This document shows, one piece after another, positions 40,116 through 48,921 of a stretch of 64,000 nt of DNA (positions are counted from its first letter, which is position 1; each line of letters starts with the position of its first letter). The position numbers and the translations under genes are program-made. Below the pieces are notes generated by a model, which was not told where the DNA came from, ran no database searches, and was given only the letters and a program-made list of their open reading frames with translations. This DNA is from Paracidovorax valerianellae (GTDB taxonomy: Bacteria; Pseudomonadota; Gammaproteobacteria; Burkholderiales; Burkholderiaceae_C): NCBI RefSeq assembly GCF_900102625.1, contig NZ_FMZC01000002.1, positions 124,001 through 188,000 of the forward strand, in the 5' to 3' direction.

Positions 40116-43100
40116 ATGACCTCAAGCACTGAGACCATCCGCCGACTTGCGGAGATGAGCGACCCCTCAGCATTTGAGCGCCTTGCCGCGGCAGTTCTGC
40201 GGGCCGCGAATCCTTACGTTTACGGGAACATGGCCCATCCCGGGGTGCAGCCTGGCGGGAAGACGGTGAGAGCGCCGTTCGACAACGTTGGCTGGTTGAA
40301 CCTGCCGAACGGTCAGTCGCGGCTTGTGTGTGCTGCGCACACCACAGAGCAGAACGACCTGAGCGGAAAGTGGCTTCACGATCCATCAACAGTGAAGGTC
40401 AGAAGGCCCGGCGGCAAGCCGACAAAGCCCGCAGGGGACTTGATCAAGGGCATCGAAGAAATCGAGAAATTGCGCACGACGACACCAGGCCTCGGCGTGA
40501 CCTACGCCTTGACGAGCAACATCGAGGTCTCCCTTGAATTGCGTACTGCGGCCGAGCAGATGGCATTGGTCGCCAACGTTGAGCTTGATGTCTGGTCTGT
40601 CTCTCGGATAGCGCACTTCCTAGACACCGACCCGACTGGACAGCTCATCCGCAGGTCTCACCTCGGGTCGGAGATCGAACTGCTGTCACGTGAGCTTTTG
40701 CTGGAGATGGGCAAGCGCAGCATTCGAGATCACTTCCCATATTTGTCGCTGCCGGACGCAGTCCATCGCGACGAATTCGCCCTCGGACTGAGCGACTTGC
40801 TGGTGGTCGGCGACTCAGGGATGGGTAAGACAACGGCGTGCGCGGTGGCTCTGAACTCACACATCGAAGCCGGGTTGCCGGCGATCGCTATCCCATCAGA
40901 GTTCGTCGAAGTTGAGCCAACTTTGGAAGCCGCGCTCGAGAAGGAACTCAGGCGCCAACACCCCGGCCTTGAATCGGCAGCAGGCGAGAGAGCCGTGGCT
41001 CTGTGCACTGGCGATGCGCCCCTAATGGTCCTCTTCGAAGACATCAATCGCTCGTCTAGCCCGGAGCGTCTATTAAACAAGATCCTCTCATGGACCAAGG
41101 CAATGTCTGGGGGATCTGCCAACGTCCGGGGTTGGCGCGCTGTATGCCCCATCTGGCCACGACATCTGAATGCGATCGAAGAACAGAAGGGCTTGGCTGA
41201 AGGTGTGGAAATCCTCCGGATCGACAAGTTCAGCCAGGCCGAGGCAGTTAGAGCCATCTCCACGCGCGCGACGTTGCTGGGGGTGACGATGGACGAAGGG
41301 CGCGCGGATTACATCGCCTCAAGGTTGGGGTGCGATCCCTTGCTGATTGGGCTGCATGACATCCAGTCTGACGTCGTGGCCGCGGACGTCATCCAGTCCT
41401 ATATTGCTAAGCGCCTTCGCCTGGTCGCGAGTGCGCGTCATCGCACGCCTTCCGAAATGCTTGAAGCTGTCCACGCCCTGCTACGGTCCGGGCTGCAGCA
41501 GCGAAACCTGTCCCCATCTTGGGGCGAGGTCCGATCCTGGATTCATGACAAGGAGGTGCTAGACACGCTGAGAAACGTCGCTCTTGAAGGAAGCATCATT
41601 CGGCTGTCCAGCTCCGGAAGGGATGAAACCATCGCGTTTAGGCATGACCGCGTCTTGCACGCCCTGGCCAGCGGCTCAATGACCGAAGTCCTCAGTGAAG
41701 CTCAGGCACCTGAGTACGTCGCTGATCCTTTCTTCGCTGAGATGGCGGCAGGAGCCGCGGTAGAGGCAAGGCTACCGGCGAAGGCTTTGCTCGACCTGAC
41801 GGTCGCAAGTCCAACAGTGGCTGCCCACGCATTGAGGCTCGCGTCGGAACAGAACCTGGCCTACGCCGACATTGCAGCGGAGGCGCTTATGTCCTGGCTA
41901 GTCCGGCCCGAAACAGCCGATGTGACGATGGCCAGTCGACGATACGCGGTGGCCGCCGTTCTCGCCGAGACCACATCCCGCCAAGTTCTGCTCCTAGCTG
42001 AGCAGTTTCCTCGAGATGACTCTCTATGGTGGGATCCGCTGTGGGCAGCTGCGTTCAGGAACGGCAATCTCCGCTCCGGCCTGGCCTTCCTCTCACGGTT
42101 TGAGCTGGGCATGACAGTGGCAGGCAAGCAAAGCTTGTTGTCGCTGGTGAAAAGGACGTATGGCGACCACCTAGTCGATGAGGTCAGCAAGATCTTGCAG
42201 CGCGCTGACTTGGACCTGTTCACGCATGACGGCATGAGGACGGGGGCCCTTCGTCTGGCTGGCTACGTTGGCGACAGTAAGTTGGCTCTCGCCATTCGAG
42301 TCTGCTGGGACAAGGACAACAAGAAAGAGCGGGACCTCCGCTCCTATCTGTTCGCGGCCGCACGGTGTTGCGGTGATGCGGCAGCAGCAACCCTTGACCC
42401 GATTCTTACCGCCTGGGAGAGCCTTCCCGAAGACCCAGAGTCAACGATCGGCCAGCCCGTCGATTACTTGGCGTCCGACGGGCTGGCCTGGGAGTTCAGG
42501 CATTACCCGCCCCGGCAAACCGTCCAGTACTTCGTCGATAGAGCGCAGTCCTCCGAAAGGCTGAGATGGCCCATCACTTACATGCTGCGAACGGTCGATC
42601 ACCCCATCGCGGTGGAGCATTTGGCACGCTATGCAGCGGCGCATTCCTTCGCCATATTCACGAGCGGCCTGCTGTCGGACTGGGAACCGAAGTCCAGCAG
42701 GCCTGTCAGACAAATGTCGTCGGATTCGAAGCACCGGCTTCTGGAGATCGCCCTCTCCGAGAACGAGGCTGATGACGTCCGTAAGCAGGCATTCTCTTTT
42801 TGGGATAGGTCCGCCTCGCCTACCGATCTACAGGCCATGAAGCAGATTCCGGAAGGGAGCCTTCTCTTTGACCGCGCTCTTCGGGCCAGGGCGCGGCGGC
42901 GCGACTATTCAGTCACCCCGCAGGTACTCCTCAAAATCAAGGGTGACCCGAAAGGTTGGCTTCGGACCGGAATCCACATCTGGTCGAGCCCGCTGACAGA
43001 AGTGCTGGAGTCCGTGCTTGACCAACTGGCAGCGAAGTCGGATGGAGACCCCGACGACCTTATTCATGACACCGCGAATGCGTTGATGTGCGTAGAAACG

Positions 43101-43781
43101 AAGCGGCGTGTCGCAATGCTGAGCGCTAGATGGACAAAGTTTCAGACCACTCCTGAAATGGTTCAGGTAGCTCTCCTCTCTGTTGGTCCTGAGGCGCTTG
43201 CCTTGGTGTTGGATGCCATCACTGGAGCACATGATCCTGGTGTATTGCTGAAGCACTTCGCGATCACGGCGACCGTATTTTCAAATGGAACGCAGCGACT
43301 CGCAGCACCTGAACAATTAGATAATTTGCGTCCATTCCTACAGCACCTTTCTGAAGGAGATATCGTCATCCTTTCGGACGCGTGCGATAAGAACGGATGG
43401 GTTGATTTCAAGCGTCGATATCTTGAGCCGCGTATGCGAGCGATGCCGAATCGCAGATTCTTTTTGCCTGGTGATGCGGTCGATATGGCCGCCCTTGATA
43501 AGGCTCTGAATCCGAAGCCCGGGGTCTTGGTCAACATCCATCGATGGCTTGAGAACTCGATGCGTCGAGGAATGGACCGCGAGGTTCTCATCGAAGCCCT
43601 GATGCAGTGGCTAGAAAATAACAATGAGGAACGAGCTATCAAGATCATCGCGGAGATCATCAGCGAAGGAGGAACCCGTAAGGAGTTTCGGGTGTTTGAG
43701 GAAGCGGCCAAGCAGCGGCCGGATACCGCAGGCCTCATTGATGAGGTCCGCTTCGACGTATTCCGCAGAAGACTTGTCTGA
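40116..43781 (+). CDS. STAND-like NTPase with N-terminal nuclease-like domain, putative defence protein
   Basis: Encodes 1221 residues. Residues 1-100 resemble a restriction-endonuclease-like domain: FERLAAAVLRAANPYVYGNM, then a conserved Asp56 after GGKTVRAPFDNVGW and LVCAAHTTEQNDLSGKWLHD, where a strand carries His-Thr-Thr and a downstream Lys. A P-loop NTPase domain follows: LLVVGDSGMGKTTACAV (Gly232-Thr239) and PLMVLFEDINRSS (Walker B, 303-309). Residues about 450-1220 are long helical repeats, likely a sensor. This nuclease-NTPase-repeat plan is that of antiviral STAND (Avs-like) proteins. No homologous family is recalled with certainty. GC is lower than the backbone. The ATG has only a distant GGAGG. 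Defence is inference. Confidence 0.8.
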   Translation: MTSSTETIRRLAEMSDPSAFERLAAAVLRAANPYVYGNMAHPGVQPGGKTVRAPFDNVGWLNLPNGQSRLVCAAHTTEQNDLSGKWLHDPSTVKVRRPGGKPTKPAGDLIKGIEEIEKLRTTTPGLGVTYALTSNIEVSLELRTAAEQMALVANVELDVWSVSRIAHFLDTDPTGQLIRRSHLGSEIELLSRELLLEMGKRSIRDHFPYLSLPDAVHRDEFALGLSDLLVVGDSGMGKTTACAVALNSHIEAGLPAIAIPSEFVEVEPTLEAALEKELRRQHPGLESAAGERAVALCTGDAPLMVLFEDINRSSSPERLLNKILSWTKAMSGGSANVRGWRAVCPIWPRHLNAIEEQKGLAEGVEILRIDKFSQAEAVRAISTRATLLGVTMDEGRADYIASRLGCDPLLIGLHDIQSDVVAADVIQSYIAKRLRLVASARHRTPSEMLEAVHALLRSGLQQRNLSPSWGEVRSWIHDKEVLDTLRNVALEGSIIRLSSSGRDETIAFRHDRVLHALASGSMTEVLSEAQAPEYVADPFFAEMAAGAAVEARLPAKALLDLTVASPTVAAHALRLASEQNLAYADIAAEALMSWLVRPETADVTMASRRYAVAAVLAETTSRQVLLLAEQFPRDDSLWWDPLWAAAFRNGNLRSGLAFLSRFELGMTVAGKQSLLSLVKRTYGDHLVDEVSKILQRADLDLFTHDGMRTGALRLAGYVGDSKLALAIRVCWDKDNKKERDLRSYLFAAARCCGDAAAATLDPILTAWESLPEDPESTIGQPVDYLASDGLAWEFRHYPPRQTVQYFVDRAQSSERLRWPITYMLRTVDHPIAVEHLARYAAAHSFAIFTSGLLSDWEPKSSRPVRQMSSDSKHRLLEIALSENEADDVRKQAFSFWDRSASPTDLQAMKQIPEGSLLFDRALRARARRRDYSVTPQVLLKIKGDPKGWLRTGIHIWSSPLTEVLESVLDQLAAKSDGDPDDLIHDTANALMCVETKRRVAMLSARWTKFQTTPEMVQVALLSVGPEALALVLDAITGAHDPGVLLKHFAITATVFSNGTQRLAAPEQLDNLRPFLQHLSEGDIVILSDACDKNGWVDFKRRYLEPRMRAMPNRRFFLPGDAVDMAALDKALNPKPGVLVNIHRWLENSMRRGMDREVLIEALMQWLENNNEERAIKIIAEIISEGGTRKEFRVFEEAAKQRPDTAGLIDEVRFDVFRRRLV

Positions 43782-43922
43782 CGTCTTCATTTTCGCTCCT
43801 TCGAATGGCTGAACAGCCCCGGGTTCCTGCGGAGGGGCACTCAGATGGTCGCGGTCTGACAGGCGTTCACGGTATGCAGTCAACTAACCACATCATGGCG
43901 CAGCTGTTTGACACGCCACCGA

Positions 43923-44027
43923 AGATCCGGGAAACAGCGGCGAACTCAGGCTGGATCCGGGACATCGCGCTGGCGATCAGCGAATCGCCGGTCAGGACTG
44001 CCAGCAGCATTACGGTCACGGTTACGC
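43923..44027 (-). pseudogene. 3' fragment of a DUF6988-like gene (orphan copy A)
   Basis: Read on the minus strand, this gives MLLAVLTGDSLIASAMSRIQ followed by PEFAA, nearly the same as the C-terminus of the intact gene at 48241-48921 (MLLAVLTGDSLIASAMSRIQ, then PDFAD). Similarity at DNA level covers about 100 bases, including the AGATCCGG at the outer end. No 5' part is present. The gap 43782-44066 otherwise holds no gene. Confidence 0.75.
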
Positions 44028-44066
44028 CAACGCGAACCGTGGTGGCTTGGTACAGCGCTTGGGAGA

Positions 44067-45185
44067 TCAGGCTATTCGTGCGTAGGTTTTTCCATCCAAG
44101 ACTCGTTTCACTTGGTCCACATCTTTCGCCCCGATGCGCACGTAAATTTCCTCGGGCGTGTGGTTTTTGGCGAGTTCGCGTATTGCCTTGACTTGGACCA
44201 CAGATAAGCGCCCGTCCCGCCCGCAAATCTGCGCTATCGCCCAGTCATTGTCCTTCCACTTTTCGGCGACCCATGGTGCCGGTAATCCCAAGCGTGGATG
44301 GTCATTCAGCCACTTGTGCAGAATCTTGTAGCGATCATCGGGCAGAGGAACGACGCCTTTCGAAAGCAATCCGTTTTCGCGCAGGTAGCGCAGGCCGCTC
44401 TTTCCGCCCGGCACCATGTTGAGCCGGCGTTCGTCATCCCAATGTCCTTCCACTAGGAACTCTTCCGCCTCGTAGAGCTGCTCCACATCGTCGGTGATAG
44501 CCATCACCTTGTGGTGCACGTACGTGAGACGCCCACCCTCTTGCTCTTCGCGAAATCGGCGATGGAAAAGCAATGGACTGCCCGTCTCAATCGCGCGACG
44601 GTGCTCGGACCAGCGCTTTTGCCAGCTGCGGGTGGACACACCCACATAAAATGACCCGTCGTCGGGGTAAGACGCACCAGCGCCGAAGATGTGCTGGTAG
44701 AGGACGTATGCGCGTTCGGGGTAGTGCTTGGGCGATAGCAGGAAGTGCGCGGGCACCGAAAATACAAGGCTAGGGCTCCTGATGGTGCTTTCGTCAATCT
44801 GCGTAGCTCCGCGCATGGCCGCAGCCAAGTACGCGGGGTCAGTAACGACTTCCACCGAAATCGTAGGCTGGATAGCTAACTCGCCTTCGCCCAGGGCGCC
44901 GAGACCGTACTCTGGCTTGCGGTCCACCGTTCTGTGCCCATCCATGAGCTTCCTGAACGGAGAGATGAACCCCGGACGGTCGCCCATGAAAATCATGCGC
45001 ACCACGGGTATCACTTGGCCTGGCTTGAGCCTAAACACGCCGTGGGGATTCGCAGCCACCCGCGCCCATTCCCGCCCGTAGTCGGAAGACCGCACGAAGT
45101 CTTCAATCAGTTGCTCAACCTCGCGCCGCCTTCGAATCATCGACTTAGGCGCCAGATGCTCCCACCAAGCCTTGTTTAGCTTCAT
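44067..45185 (-). CDS. GIY-YIG-like nuclease domain protein, convergent with the STAND gene
   Basis: Encodes 372 residues. The central domain (about 158-262) reads as a variant GIY-YIG: AYVLYQHIFG (Tyr160-Val-Leu-Tyr163 as the first motif), GSFYVGVSTRSWQKRWSEHR (Phe179-Tyr-Val-Gly, Arg191), YEAEEFLVEG (Glu242/Glu246 at the metal-binding Glu position) and LNMVPGGKSG. The N-terminal 150 residues have strands, and the C-terminal 100 are helical with a likely DNA-binding segment (DGRLSVVQVKAIRELAKNHT). GIY-YIG enzymes cut DNA. Whether this one is a defence nuclease, a homing-like enzyme or a repair protein is unknown. Confidence 0.78.
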   Translation of the reverse strand: MKLNKAWWEHLAPKSMIRRRREVEQLIEDFVRSSDYGREWARVAANPHGVFRLKPGQVIPVVRMIFMGDRPGFISPFRKLMDGHRTVDRKPEYGLGALGEGELAIQPTISVEVVTDPAYLAAAMRGATQIDESTIRSPSLVFSVPAHFLLSPKHYPERAYVLYQHIFGAGASYPDDGSFYVGVSTRSWQKRWSEHRRAIETGSPLLFHRRFREEQEGGRLTYVHHKVMAITDDVEQLYEAEEFLVEGHWDDERRLNMVPGGKSGLRYLRENGLLSKGVVPLPDDRYKILHKWLNDHPRLGLPAPWVAEKWKDNDWAIAQICGRDGRLSVVQVKAIRELAKNHTPEEIYVRIGAKDVDQVKRVLDGKTYARIA

Positions 45186-45350
45186 CGCGTCACCGCCTAT
45201 CCTTCAAAAGCCGGCCGGCCAAGCCTACAGTTGGCGTGCCGTTTGAGCGCCAAGCTTGCACGTCTGTGGCTCCAACTTCCAAACCAGCGCCGAACGCGGC
45301 ATCGCCTTGCAGGGCATCACCGCACTCTAGTATCACTATTATTGCGGCGC

Positions 45351-45932
45351 TCAAAGTTCAGAACACGCTCTAGGGACAGGGGTCTTGTCTTGGTCCGAGG
45401 ACGTTGCTGGCTGTGCATAGGCCGGTCGGTACAGGTGGGTCTTGGGATCCAACCGCAGTGTGGGCAGGTGGTAATCGCCGCCCATGGCTGGTGAGCGCAC
45501 CTTCAGCTGGATCTCCTGCGGCACGCCATCGCGCCAGTGGCCCGGAACCAAGTCAAGTTCCTCGGGCGGGTCTGCTGGAAACAGGTGGGACAGCTTGCCG
45601 ACGCAGCGGCCGCTGTCATCCACCAATAGAGGCAGCGGAAAGTGCTCCCAGGGTGCATCGGGCGGCAGGCCCCGGTAGTAGGCGTCGGTGAACACAGCCA
45701 GCACGCGCACCTTGGCGGCCTTGGACTCCGAGTTCCCGGCACCGACCTGCACCAGCGGGCAGGAACGGACAGCTTTGCGGTACGGTTCCCAGCCCGCCGG
45801 AAGCGGCAGGTCCGCCTCTGGCGCCTGGCAATGGGTGGGATCGAGCGCCATGGGTGCTTTTGCCCCCACATTGACCACTGTAGACAGCATGGCAACCGCA
45901 AGCCAGCCGACATGCACAAGAGCTGCGTTCAT
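45351..45932 (-). CDS. Secreted hypothetical protein, 193 residues
   Basis: An N-terminal signal peptide (LVHVGWLAVAMLSTVVNVGA) is followed by a mature part rich in Pro, Asp and Cys pairs (PTHCQAPEADLPLPAGWEPY; SCPLVQVGAGNS; DDSGRCVGKLSHLFPADPPE). The conserved-looking block VRVLAVFTDAYYRGLPPDAP may be a binding site. No family recognised. It belongs to a group of minus-strand chromosomal-looking genes in the island. Function unknown. Confidence 0.65.
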   Translation of the reverse strand: MNAALVHVGWLAVAMLSTVVNVGAKAPMALDPTHCQAPEADLPLPAGWEPYRKAVRSCPLVQVGAGNSESKAAKVRVLAVFTDAYYRGLPPDAPWEHFPLPLLVDDSGRCVGKLSHLFPADPPEELDLVPGHWRDGVPQEIQLKVRSPAMGGDYHLPTLRLDPKTHLYRPAYAQPATSSDQDKTPVPRACSEL

Positions 45933-46202
45933 GGGCGCATCAAAAGAGCAGAAATGGAATTCACCGGATGTGTCCGCGTCCTCCCGGTCACTTAAGCCCG
46001 CAGATGCGAAGCGTTGCTACGGAGACCGCCCAATCGATGCGCAAAGTTTCCGAAGGAATCAGGAACTTCAAAGCTAGCATGCTCCAATATGCTTGCATCG
46101 ACTAGACAGTTACCCTATGCCTGCCGAGCCCTATTGCGAAATGTAAGCGAGGACCGCCAGTGCGCGCCATCAGGCTCCGTGACGACGTTCCTGCAGCTCG
46201 AG

Positions 46203-46294
46203 CAGACAGTCAGCGAAATCGGGCTGAATTCGGGCCATCGCACTTGGGCGTGGCCACGGATATCACCGCCGGAAGTTTTGAGAAGTATCTTTAA
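46203..46294. pseudogene. Composite scar: DUF6988-like 3' fragment fused to the TIGR03747 3' end
   Basis: Bases 46203-46243 match the 3' end of the DUF6988-like gene (minus strand; third copy, CAGACAGTCAGCGAAATCGG). Bases 46244-46294 read on the plus strand LGVATDITAGSFEKYL and stop, nearly the same as the end of the TIGR03747 protein at 39944. The two are joined without a spacer, so this is a recombination junction. Many synonymous differences show the TIGR03747 copy came from a different ICE lineage. Confidence 0.8.
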
Positions 46295-46329
46295 GGAAGG
46301 TCTGAACAACTGCATCTGATGTTGCAACA

Positions 46330-46692
46330 ATGGATCAACGACCCGAGCGGACGATCTCGATGCAGCTGAGCTTTGGCGATGCGGACTACAACGGCAAGCG
46401 GGCACAGCGCGAGGTGTTTTTGTCGGAGATGGATCATCTGGTGCCGTGGAAGGATCTGCTGTCCCTGATCGCGCAGCACTATCTAACGTCGGGGCAGCCG
46501 GGCCGGTAGCCGTACCCGCTGGAGACGATGCTACGCATCCACTTTCTGCAGCAGTGGTATGCACCGAGCGATCCGTCGGCGGACGAAGCGTTGTACGACA
46601 TGGTGTCCATGCGCCGTTTCGCCAAGATCGGCGGTTTGGACGATGTGCCGGACGAGACCACGATTCTCAACTTCCGTCACCTGCTGGGGTAG
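46330..46692 (+). mobile_element. Degenerate IS5-family transposase remnant
   Basis: In one frame: MQLSFGDADYNGKRAQREVF, LSEMDHLVPWKDLLSLIAQH, LRIHFLQQWYAPSDPSADEA, MVSMRRFAKIGG and DDVPDETTILNFRHLL. This is the N-terminal half of an IS5-type transposase (IS1478-like, common in Xanthomonas). Two in-frame TAG codons interrupt it (46507-46509 and 46690-46692), and the rest is missing. No inverted terminal repeats were recognised. It starts right after the composite scar. Confidence 0.85.
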
Positions 46693-47135
46693 GAAGTCGC
46701 CGATGGAACGGTGGCTACCAGTAGAATTTGTTCGACCTGCTCAGGTCGGGCTCGTCAATCCTGGCCTCGCGACCGGGAACATCGGACAAGGATACGGAGA
46801 TCGTGTGCGGCGCCAATCAGACGCTGCAGCTCAACTACACAATGCGGCTGATGTACGACTCGGGCGTCTGGGTCGATCGCTAGACTGCGCACATGCAAGC
46901 ATTCCGCGTGTGCGCTCTCGCCTACGCGTGGCGCATCGCCAAGCGCCAACCGATCAATCAGGGTGCTGCTGGCACCCTTGTCCCCACGCCCGACTTGCTA
47001 CACTCGTTCAACGCCGAATCGGCCTGATCAGGCGGCAACCGCCAGGCGACCAGGACGGCCTCGCGACCAGACCTCGGACGCGCCCAACCTTCCATACCCA
47101 AGTCCCCACTCCTCTCCTCGACCATCGGTACCATC
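46693..47135. other. 443-base gene-free stretch after the transposase remnant
   Basis: I see no gene. A short open segment near 46800-46882 ends LQLNYTMRLMYDSGVWVDR and may be a gene fragment, but it matches nothing I recognise. It probably consists of decayed IS and junction DNA. Confidence 0.4.
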
Positions 47136-47375
47136 ATGAAATCCACTCTCGCCTTCGTGTTGCTCGCCCTCGTTTCCTTGCCAACGCTGGCAGCCGGCAG
47201 AAGTTGCGATGAATTGAAGTTCGAACTTACCGCCAAACTCGATCACCTTGGCGTCAAGGACTACACGCTGGAGATCGTCGACAACGCCGATATCAATGAA
47301 CGCAGCAAGGTCATAGGCACTTGCCAGGCAGGAAGCAAGAAGATCGTCTACAGCAAGAACAAGCCGTCGACCTAA
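47136..47375 (+). CDS. DUF1161 periplasmic protein
   Basis: Encodes 79 residues. A signal peptide (LAFVLLALVSLPTLAAG) is followed by SCDELKFELTAKLDHLGVKD, YTLEIVDNADI and KVIGTCQAGSKKIVYSK, the DUF1161 signature with two conserved Cys. DUF1161 proteins are small periplasmic or secreted proteins of unknown role, common in Xanthomonadaceae chromosomes. Its presence in a conjugative element suggests chromosomal DNA captured by the island. Confidence 0.88.
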   Translation: MKSTLAFVLLALVSLPTLAAGRSCDELKFELTAKLDHLGVKDYTLEIVDNADINERSKVIGTCQAGSKKIVYSKNKPST

Positions 47376-47457
47376 TCGGCATACGCTATCCCGTCATGCA
47401 GGCAACGTGGTGCGACGGCGCGCAAGGCGGCGTCCTCGGGCGGTGCAGGGGTACGCC

Positions 47458-47787
47458 ATGCAGGTAGTGGATCACGAACCGCACGCGTGGTTCCTGCTGC
47501 GCGACGGCGACACGCTGCTGCTCGACGTCGACTGCAGCCATGGCGCGGTCGGTTACGTGTGGACTATGGTGCTGACGGCCCAGGAAGTTGCGCAATTCCG
47601 CGCGCTCGGGCGTGATGTCATCGCGCAGCTCGCCGAGCGCGTGCAGTCGACCGCGCCGGGGGTGGTGGGCAATCGGTCGCCGTATCTGGTTCGTAAGGCG
47701 GATGTCGATACCCGCCAGCGGGTCACGGTCGCCATCAAGGCCTGGATCCAGGACGAGGATGTCCGGCAGTCCGTGCCGGAGAGCTAG
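47458..47787 (+). CDS. Hypothetical protein, 109 residues
   Basis: The start used is the ATG at 47458 (MQVVDHEPHAWFLLRDGDTL); a GTG start at 47407 would add an Arg-rich leader and is less likely. The protein is beta-rich at the N-terminus (WFLLRDGDTLLLDVDCSHGA, YVWTMVLTAQ) and helical afterwards (QFRALGRDVIAQLAERVQST). No domain recognised. It is 14 bases upstream of the next small gene, probably cotranscribed. Function unknown. Confidence 0.65.
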   Translation: MQVVDHEPHAWFLLRDGDTLLLDVDCSHGAVGYVWTMVLTAQEVAQFRALGRDVIAQLAERVQSTAPGVVGNRSPYLVRKADVDTRQRVTVAIKAWIQDEDVRQSVPES

Positions 47788-47801
47788 CGGAACCACCCAG
47801 G

Positions 47802-48143
47802 ATGCACGTCGACATCACCCACCACGTGGACGAAAGCGAACCCGGCGAGGCGGACGGCTACTACTACTACGCCTACACCCTCTACCGCTTCAGCGACGGC
47901 CGCGATCGGCTGCTGGCGCGCAGCTACGACGACGAGGCCGATCAGGCGCATTTTCTGAACATCGAGGTGGATGGCCGCCCGCGGACGATGACGGATGCGG
48001 ATCTGCGGCATCCGCTGCTGCTGGCCGCCGCGGCGTACTTGGCCGAGGCCGGCAAGCGTAGACTGCGCTGGCTGAGCGGCCGCGGCGATGGCTATGAACC
48101 GCTGCCCGACCAGCCCACCATCGGATCAGCGGAGCGGTCATGA
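47802..48143 (+). CDS. Hypothetical protein, 113 residues
   Basis: Begins 14 bases after the previous gene. The N-terminal half is acidic with an aromatic core (DGYYYYAYTLYRFSDGRDRL), followed by DDEADQAHFLNIEVDGRP and a helical C-terminal half (LRHPLLLAAAAYLAEAGKRR). No known family. The pair 47458/47802 looks like a small two-gene unit of chromosomal origin. Function unknown. Confidence 0.65.
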   Translation: MHVDITHHVDESEPGEADGYYYYAYTLYRFSDGRDRLLARSYDDEADQAHFLNIEVDGRPRTMTDADLRHPLLLAAAAYLAEAGKRRLRWLSGRGDGYEPLPDQPTIGSAERS

Positions 48144-48240
48144 ATCATGAAGCGCGTCACGGGGATTGGCGGCATCTTCTTCCTGGCCACGCTGTGATGT
48201 GTCGACTCCTCTGTCCACCACGGTATCAGGCACATTGGCA

Positions 48241-48921
48241 TCACTTTTTTAGATCCGGCAGACAGTCGGCGAAGTCGGGCTGGATCCGGGACATCGCACT
48301 GGCGATCAGTGAATCGCCGGTCAGGACCGCCAGCAGCATTCCGGTCATGGTGACCAGACCGTTCGAATTGCGCAGGATCTGCAAAGCCAATGGCAATGGA
48401 AATCCTTCCTCGACGCGGCGCAGCGGATGCAGCCCGCCGTGAACGAACGAGTTCATGGCCGACCAGGTCATGTCTTTGAAGTGCGCGAGCATTTGATAGG
48501 CACCCACAGAGATCCCTTCACCTGGGCTCCCCATGCTCTTTCGCATGTCCTCCATCATTTCGCTGACGCTGGGCAGGTTCTTCGCGGCCTTCTCGCTCTC
48601 GACGGTGAGCGGTGCCAGCAGCTTTTCGATCGCTGAATCGGGTGCGGCGTAGAGGAGCCACGCCGCCCGCGTCAGCGCTTCGAACTGAAGCCGCATGAGG
48701 GCTACCGCCGAAGTGGCGAGCGCTAGTTCCATGAGGGCGCGAAGTCCCTCTGCATGTTCCAAAGCCACGAAGCACATGCCCGTCGCAACCTGCGAGCGTG
48801 GAGCACCATGGAAGCCCTGCTCACCCAGGAGCTTGAAGATGTGCTCGTGCAACTGTTCCGAGCGCGCCAGCATCTGATCGAGGTCAAGCTGCGCACCGTA
48901 CGGCAAAGAGAAGCTGGTCAT
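48241..48921 (-). CDS. DUF6988-like protein, intact copy
   Basis: Encodes 226 residues, largely helical (LDLDQMLARSEQLHEHIFKL; LRALMELALATSAVALMRLQ; EALTRAAWLLYAAPDSAIEK; FKDMTWSAMNSFVHGGLHPL). This matches what I recall of DUF6988 proteins in Xanthomonas. The end (MLLAVLTGDSLIASAMSRIQ, then PDFADCLPDLKK) is repeated as orphan fragments at 43923-44027 and 46203-46243. The protein is soluble; His and Arg residues (FVHGGLHPLRR) could suggest a HEPN-like fold, but no R-x4-6-H motif is present. Confidence 0.7.
   Translation of the reverse strand: MTSFSLPYGAQLDLDQMLARSEQLHEHIFKLLGEQGFHGAPRSQVATGMCFVALEHAEGLRALMELALATSAVALMRLQFEALTRAAWLLYAAPDSAIEKLLAPLTVESEKAAKNLPSVSEMMEDMRKSMGSPGEGISVGAYQMLAHFKDMTWSAMNSFVHGGLHPLRRVEEGFPLPLALQILRNSNGLVTMTGMLLAVLTGDSLIASAMSRIQPDFADCLPDLKK

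Noticed and set aside
43805-44191. Plus-strand gene after the STAND gene
   Set aside because: This frame overlaps the orphan DUF6988-like fragment and the convergent GIY-YIG gene; its composition is not protein-like.
46330-46692. Calling an active IS5-family insertion sequence
   Set aside because: Two in-frame TAG codons interrupt the transposase, its C-terminal half is missing and no terminal repeats were seen.
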